In this document: piece by piece, positions 61,161 to 64,000 of the stretch
How positions within the stretch are numbered: position 1 is the stretch's first letter
Layout: each line of letters starts with the position of its first letter
Source of the DNA: Curtobacterium sp. MCBD17_035
GTDB taxonomy: Bacteria > Actinomycetota > Actinomycetes > Actinomycetales > Microbacteriaceae
Assembly (NCBI RefSeq): GCF_003234815.2
Contig: NZ_CP126279.1
Location: 1,736,001 to 1,800,000, forward strand
DNA: 64,000 nt
Direction: 5' to 3'
Notes under the pieces: model-generated
The model's database searches: none
The model's input: only the letters and a program-made list of their open reading frames with translations
What the model was told of the DNA's origin: nothing
Translations under genes and position numbers: made by a program

Positions 61161-62336
61161 TCAGTGCGGCGCCGGGACCGGCCCGAGCAGGGCCGCCGCG
61201 ATCGTCCGGGCGGCGGAGTCCCGGGAGGACGGGTGGTACTGCCCCGCGCGGACGTCCCGCGCCAGCCGCGCGAGTTCCGCCCCGGCCCGGTACGCGCCCC
61301 CGCCGACGACGCGCATGGCCTCGTCGACGACGTGAGCCGCGGTGTCGACGGAGCGCGCCTTCGTGCCGACGAGCAGCGGGAACCACCGGGGTCCGTGGTC
61401 GACGAGGTCGTCGACGTCCCGCGTCAACGCATCGATCTGCAGGACCACCGCGTCCACCGCGCCCTGCGCATCGGCCAACGCCCGACGGACGTCCGGATCG
61501 GACGACCGGGGCGAGCCGTCGAGCGCGGTCCGTCGCCCGACGCCCTCGACGGCGAGGGCCAGCGCCCGCTCGGCGATGCCGGCGTAGACCGCGGCGACGA
61601 GCAGTTCGAACGCCGCGAAGATCCCGAAGACCAACGGGTCCGCGGAGGGCCCGACGGGCAGCACGCGGACGATCCGGTCGGCGGGCACGTGGACGCCGTC
61701 GAGCTCGGTGGCGTCGCTCCGCGTGGCCCGCATGCCGAGCGTGTCCCAGTCCCCGAGCGCGCGGTGCCCGGGCTGCTCCCGCTCGACGAACCCGTGCACG
61801 AGCACCGGGGCGCCCGGGTCGCTGTCGTCCCGGCCGAACACGCTGAGCAGGTCCCACGCCGGCGCGAGGGACACCGTCGACTTCCGACCGGTGAACCGCC
61901 ATCCCCCGGCACCGTCGGACTCGGCACGCGTCGTCGAGTCGAACAGGACCGCGTCGTTCCCCGCCTCGCTGACGCCGAAGGCGAGCAGCCGGTCGGCGGC
62001 CGCCGCGTCCGTCACGATCTGGAGGAACGACTCGCCCCTGGCGCCCACGGCGCGGGCGGCCTGCACCCACACCTGGTGCATGCCCAGCCCGAGCGCGGTG
62101 GCCGGTGCCGCCGCGGCGAGCCGTCGTTGGATCCGCGCGGTGTCCCGGAGACCCAGCCCCCCGCCTCCCGAGCCGACCGGCACGCCCACGCGCAGGTACC
62201 CCGCGTCGCGGAGCTCGGCCAGGTCCTCCGTGCAGAACCGGCCGTCACGGTCGTACCCGGGAGCGCGGGCGGCGATGCGGGCGAGCAGGGCGTCGTCGAG
62301 CTCCCAGCCCGGACTGGACGCGGTGGTGTCGGTCAC
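61161..62336 (-). CDS. Acyl-CoA dehydrogenase-like flavoprotein
   Basis: A 391-residue protein with the acyl-CoA dehydrogenase fold: an N-terminal helical domain (AELRDAGYLRVGVPVGSGGGGLGL), a middle beta domain (AFGVSEAGNDAV, WRFTGRKSTVSLAPAWD) and a C-terminal helical bundle (MRVVGGGAYRAGAELARLARDVRAGQYHP). The catalytic base expected in ordinary acyl-CoA dehydrogenases is not evident, and the sequence fits the looser group that includes DszC-like and hydroxylase-type flavin monooxygenases. The substrate is unknown. GTG 62336 lies 7 nt after its -10 box. Confidence 0.85.
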   Translation of the reverse strand: MTDTTASSPGWELDDALLARIAARAPGYDRDGRFCTEDLAELRDAGYLRVGVPVGSGGGGLGLRDTARIQRRLAAAAPATALGLGMHQVWVQAARAVGARGESFLQIVTDAAAADRLLAFGVSEAGNDAVLFDSTTRAESDGAGGWRFTGRKSTVSLAPAWDLLSVFGRDDSDPGAPVLVHGFVEREQPGHRALGDWDTLGMRATRSDATELDGVHVPADRIVRVLPVGPSADPLVFGIFAAFELLVAAVYAGIAERALALAVEGVGRRTALDGSPRSSDPDVRRALADAQGAVDAVVLQIDALTRDVDDLVDHGPRWFPLLVGTKARSVDTAAHVVDEAMRVVGGGAYRAGAELARLARDVRAGQYHPSSRDSAARTIAAALLGPVPAPH

Positions 62337-62343
62337 GAGGACG

Positions 62344-62353
62344 AGACTATTTT
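62344..62353. promoter_or_regulatory. Interlocked divergent -10 boxes (flavoprotein / SGNH)
   Basis: AGACTATTTT reads ANNNTANNNT. On the minus strand it is TAGTCT (62344-62349), 7 nt before the GTG at 62336. On the plus strand it is TATTTT (62348-62353), 6 nt before the GTG at 62360. The boxes share the central TA, exactly as at 15154-15163. Confidence 0.5.
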
Positions 62354-62359
62354 GTGGTC

Positions 62360-63154
62360 GTGACAGATCGGCATCCGTGGTCCAGGTACGTCGCCATCGG
62401 TGACTCGTTCACCGAGGGCATCGGGGATCCTGACCCGAGCGTCCCCGGTGGCCATCGAGGGTGGGCGGATCGCGTCGCCGAGGTGCTCGCGAACCAGACC
62501 GTCGACTTCGCGTACGCGAACACGGCGATCCGCGGGCGGCTCCTGCAACAGATCATCGACGAACAGGCCGAACACGCGTTGGCGTTGCGGCCCGACCTGA
62601 TCACGGTCTCGGCGGGCGGCAACGACATCATCCGTCCCGGCAGCGACCCGGACGAGGTCGCCGAGCGCTTCGACGGGCTCATCGCCACCCTGCGGCGGGA
62701 CGGCGCGACCGTCGTCCTGTTCACCGGGCCCGACGTCGGGACCACGCCGGTGCTCGGACTCGTCCGCGGCAAGGCGGCGATCTACAACGAGCACCTGCAC
62801 GCGATCGCGCTCAAGCACGGCGCACTCGTGGCCGACATGTGGGCGCTCCGCGTCCTCCGGGACCCGCGCATGTGGGCGCCCGACCGCCTCCACCACTCCC
62901 CCGTCGGGCACGCCACCGTCGCCGCGGCCGTGCTCGACACCCTCGGGGTCGAACACGAGCTGGCGCCGTGGCAGCCGGAGCCCTTGGCGGCTCGGCCGTG
63001 GCGCGAGGCGCGGGTCGAGGACCTCGGCTGGGCGCGGGAGTACCTCGTGCCGTGGGTCGTCCGGCGGATCCGGCACACGTCCTCGGGCGACGGAGTCGAG
63101 CCGAAGCGGCCCGAACTCCAGACGGTGCTCGAGCACCGCTCCGACACGCCCTGA
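62360..63154 (+). CDS. SGNH/GDSL hydrolase family protein
   Basis: A 264-residue esterase-type hydrolase without a signal peptide. The four blocks are Ser in YVAIGDSFTEGIGD, Gly in FAYANTAIRGRLL, Asn in ISVSAGGNDIIRP-like sequence (TVSAGGNDIIRP), and the His in DRLHHSPVGHATVA. The C-terminal 70 residues, with WAREYLVPWVVRRIRHTS, are seen in many actinobacterial members. GTG 62360 coincides with the predicted transcript start. It is not close in sequence to the SGNH protein at 16771. Its stop is 13 nt from the convergent carboxypeptidase gene. Confidence 0.88.
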   Translation: MTDRHPWSRYVAIGDSFTEGIGDPDPSVPGGHRGWADRVAEVLANQTVDFAYANTAIRGRLLQQIIDEQAEHALALRPDLITVSAGGNDIIRPGSDPDEVAERFDGLIATLRRDGATVVLFTGPDVGTTPVLGLVRGKAAIYNEHLHAIALKHGALVADMWALRVLRDPRMWAPDRLHHSPVGHATVAAAVLDTLGVEHELAPWQPEPLAARPWREARVEDLGWAREYLVPWVVRRIRHTSSGDGVEPKRPELQTVLEHRSDTP

Positions 63155-63167
63155 CGCGCTGACGGCC

Positions 63168-64000
63168 TCAGGCCCCCTGGAACGGGTTCGTCCAGCGCCA
63201 CCACAGGTCGGGCTCCGTGATCGACGCGTCGAGCTCGAGCGGCACCGTGACGGGGGCGTGGTGGTCGATCGTGAACCGCACGGTGCCCACCCGCTCGCCG
63301 CGACGGCCGAAGGTCACCTGCTCGAGGCGAGTGCGTGCCGTCACCGTCGTCCGCCCCCAGACGAGCACCGACCGCGCCGAGGCGGCGACCGCGTCCGTCC
63401 GCGGCCGCCAGGGGGTGGCGTAGTGGCCGAACGTCTGCCCGCGGTTCGTCAGGGTCACGACGTGGAAGTTGTCCGCGACCGAGTCGAGCAGCCGCCGCAC
63501 GTCGACGTCGAGCGAGTCGTGGTCCCTCCCGCCGAGCATCGCTCCCACGACCGTGACGGTGCGTCCGCCGCGCTGGTACGTCGCGGCGAACAGCAGGCAC
63601 GCACCGGCCTGGTCGAGCGTCCCGGTCTTGATGCCCTCGACACCGTCCATCCCGAGCAGCTTGTTCGAGTTCTCGATCGGACCGACCGTGGGGATGGTCG
63701 TGCGCTGCGTGCCGACGATCTGCTTCACCACGGGGTTCGCGATCGCCAGCTCGCCGAGGTGCACGAGGTCCGACGCGGTCGCGGTGTTGTGCGGGTCGAG
63801 TCCCGTCGGCTCCTCGATGGTCGTGTGGTCCAGGTCGTGCGCCGACAACCAGGCGTGGACGGCCGTGCGGTACGCGTCCATCGACCCGAACGACCACAGG
63901 GCCAGCGCCCCGGCGTAGTTGTTCGCGGACTTCATGAGCATGACCTCGAACGCCTGCCGCTCGCTCAACCGGAGACCGACCGGCATGGCCGCGACCTCGC
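63168..64000 (-). CDS. D-alanyl-D-alanine carboxypeptidase (S11), 5' end beyond window
   Basis: A penicillin-binding protein of the PBP5/DacA type that trims peptidoglycan stem peptides outside the cell. The visible 277 residues contain the SxN motif in MLMKSANNYAG, the KTGT motif in VEGIKTGTLDQAG, and a C-terminal beta domain ending ...WRWTNPFQGA. The N-terminus with the signal peptide and the SxxK nucleophile lies past base 64000. No C-terminal amphipathic anchor is obvious, so attachment may be through an N-terminal helix. Confidence 0.9.
   Translation of the reverse strand, partial: EVAAMPVGLRLSERQAFEVMLMKSANNYAGALALWSFGSMDAYRTAVHAWLSAHDLDHTTIEEPTGLDPHNTATASDLVHLGELAIANPVVKQIVGTQRTTIPTVGPIENSNKLLGMDGVEGIKTGTLDQAGACLLFAATYQRGGRTVTVVGAMLGGRDHDSLDVDVRRLLDSVADNFHVVTLTNRGQTFGHYATPWRPRTDAVAASARSVLVWGRTTVTARTRLEQVTFGRRGERVGTVRFTIDHHAPVTVPLELDASITEPDLWWRWTNPFQGA

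Noticed and set aside
1..64000. Insertion sequences, prophage or integrated islands
   Set aside because: No transposase, integrase, phage gene or attachment repeat was seen, and coding style is even across the window.

Overview
The window is about 70% G+C with very strong G/C preference in third codon positions, many GTG starts and tightly packed operons. The gene content is that of a mycothiol-making actinobacterium: mshC, rbpA, two WYL proteins of the pafB/pafC type, an actinobacterial cytochrome bcc branch (qcrC-qcrA-qcrB with ctaE), PTS-type DhaKLM and a Stealth phosphotransferase. The order of the blocks and the protein sequences fit the family Microbacteriaceae, and a Curtobacterium-like organism is my best guess; that name is an inference, not a measurement. 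No prophage, insertion sequence, integrase or CRISPR array was seen. The region reads as chromosomal backbone with a few accessory genes.

Layout. 1-13.8 kb is a rightward information-processing block: thrS, a HIT protein, pdxS-pdxT (PLP synthesis), yebC, ruvC-ruvA-ruvB, yajC-secD-secF (protein export), a rhodanese and the bifunctional (p)ppGpp enzyme relA. 13.8-20.5 kb is mixed: an orphan AbiEi-like protein, deoC, an NAD-epimerase/DUF2867 fusion, an SGNH hydrolase, a small membrane protein, the Stealth protein and a metallophosphoesterase. 20.6-26.1 kb holds the respiratory cluster qcrB-qcrA-qcrC-ctaE (leftward) with trpD divergent, the order known from mycobacteria. 26.2-31.3 kb is a glycerol/dihydroxyacetone module: glpK and glpF leftward, dhaK-dhaL-dhaM rightward, with two copies of one palindrome in the 306-bp gap between them. 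31.4-37.6 kb is accessory: a DUF4190 protein, a flavin monooxygenase behind tandem repeats, DinB-like, VOC, NUDIX and SDR proteins, and an NfeD/SPFH pair. 37.6-51.6 kb returns to conserved actinobacterial genes: rbpA, lnt, a HelY/Ski2-like helicase, tatC, pafC, pafB, an FKBP lipoprotein, trmI, a HAD phosphatase, a PAC2 protein, mshC and an M20 peptidase. A tRNA-Leu(GAG) with a clear terminator follows. 51.9-64 kb has an unknown membrane protein, a zinc alcohol dehydrogenase, NDH-2, an XPB-like helicase with a coupled 67-residue ORF, DNA polymerase IV, a FUSC protein, an acyl-CoA dehydrogenase-like flavoprotein, a second SGNH hydrolase and a D-Ala-D-Ala carboxypeptidase cut by the window end.

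How the genes work together. PafB/PafC are known in mycobacteria as a DNA-damage transcription activator, and a good match to their promoter class lies at the 3' end of ruvC just before ruvA, so regulator and target may both be in this window. GlpF uptake feeds GlpK; DhaKLM handles dihydroxyacetone; the shared palindromes suggest one regulator for both arms. QcrABC and CtaE form the bcc-aa3 respiratory branch, to which NDH-2 could supply menaquinol.

The most notable findings are regulatory and comparative. At least fourteen genes have a TANNNT-like -10 box 6-9 nt before the start codon, which predicts leaderless mRNAs. In two divergent gene pairs the two -10 boxes share one central TA. Several cassettes that normally sit between these neighbours in other Actinobacteria are missing here: the proteasome/pupylation genes, tatA, the PIM cassette and ppm1. 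A nine-copy 7-bp tandem repeat and a three-copy 24-bp tandem repeat are also present. I found no convincing wholly new multi-gene system.
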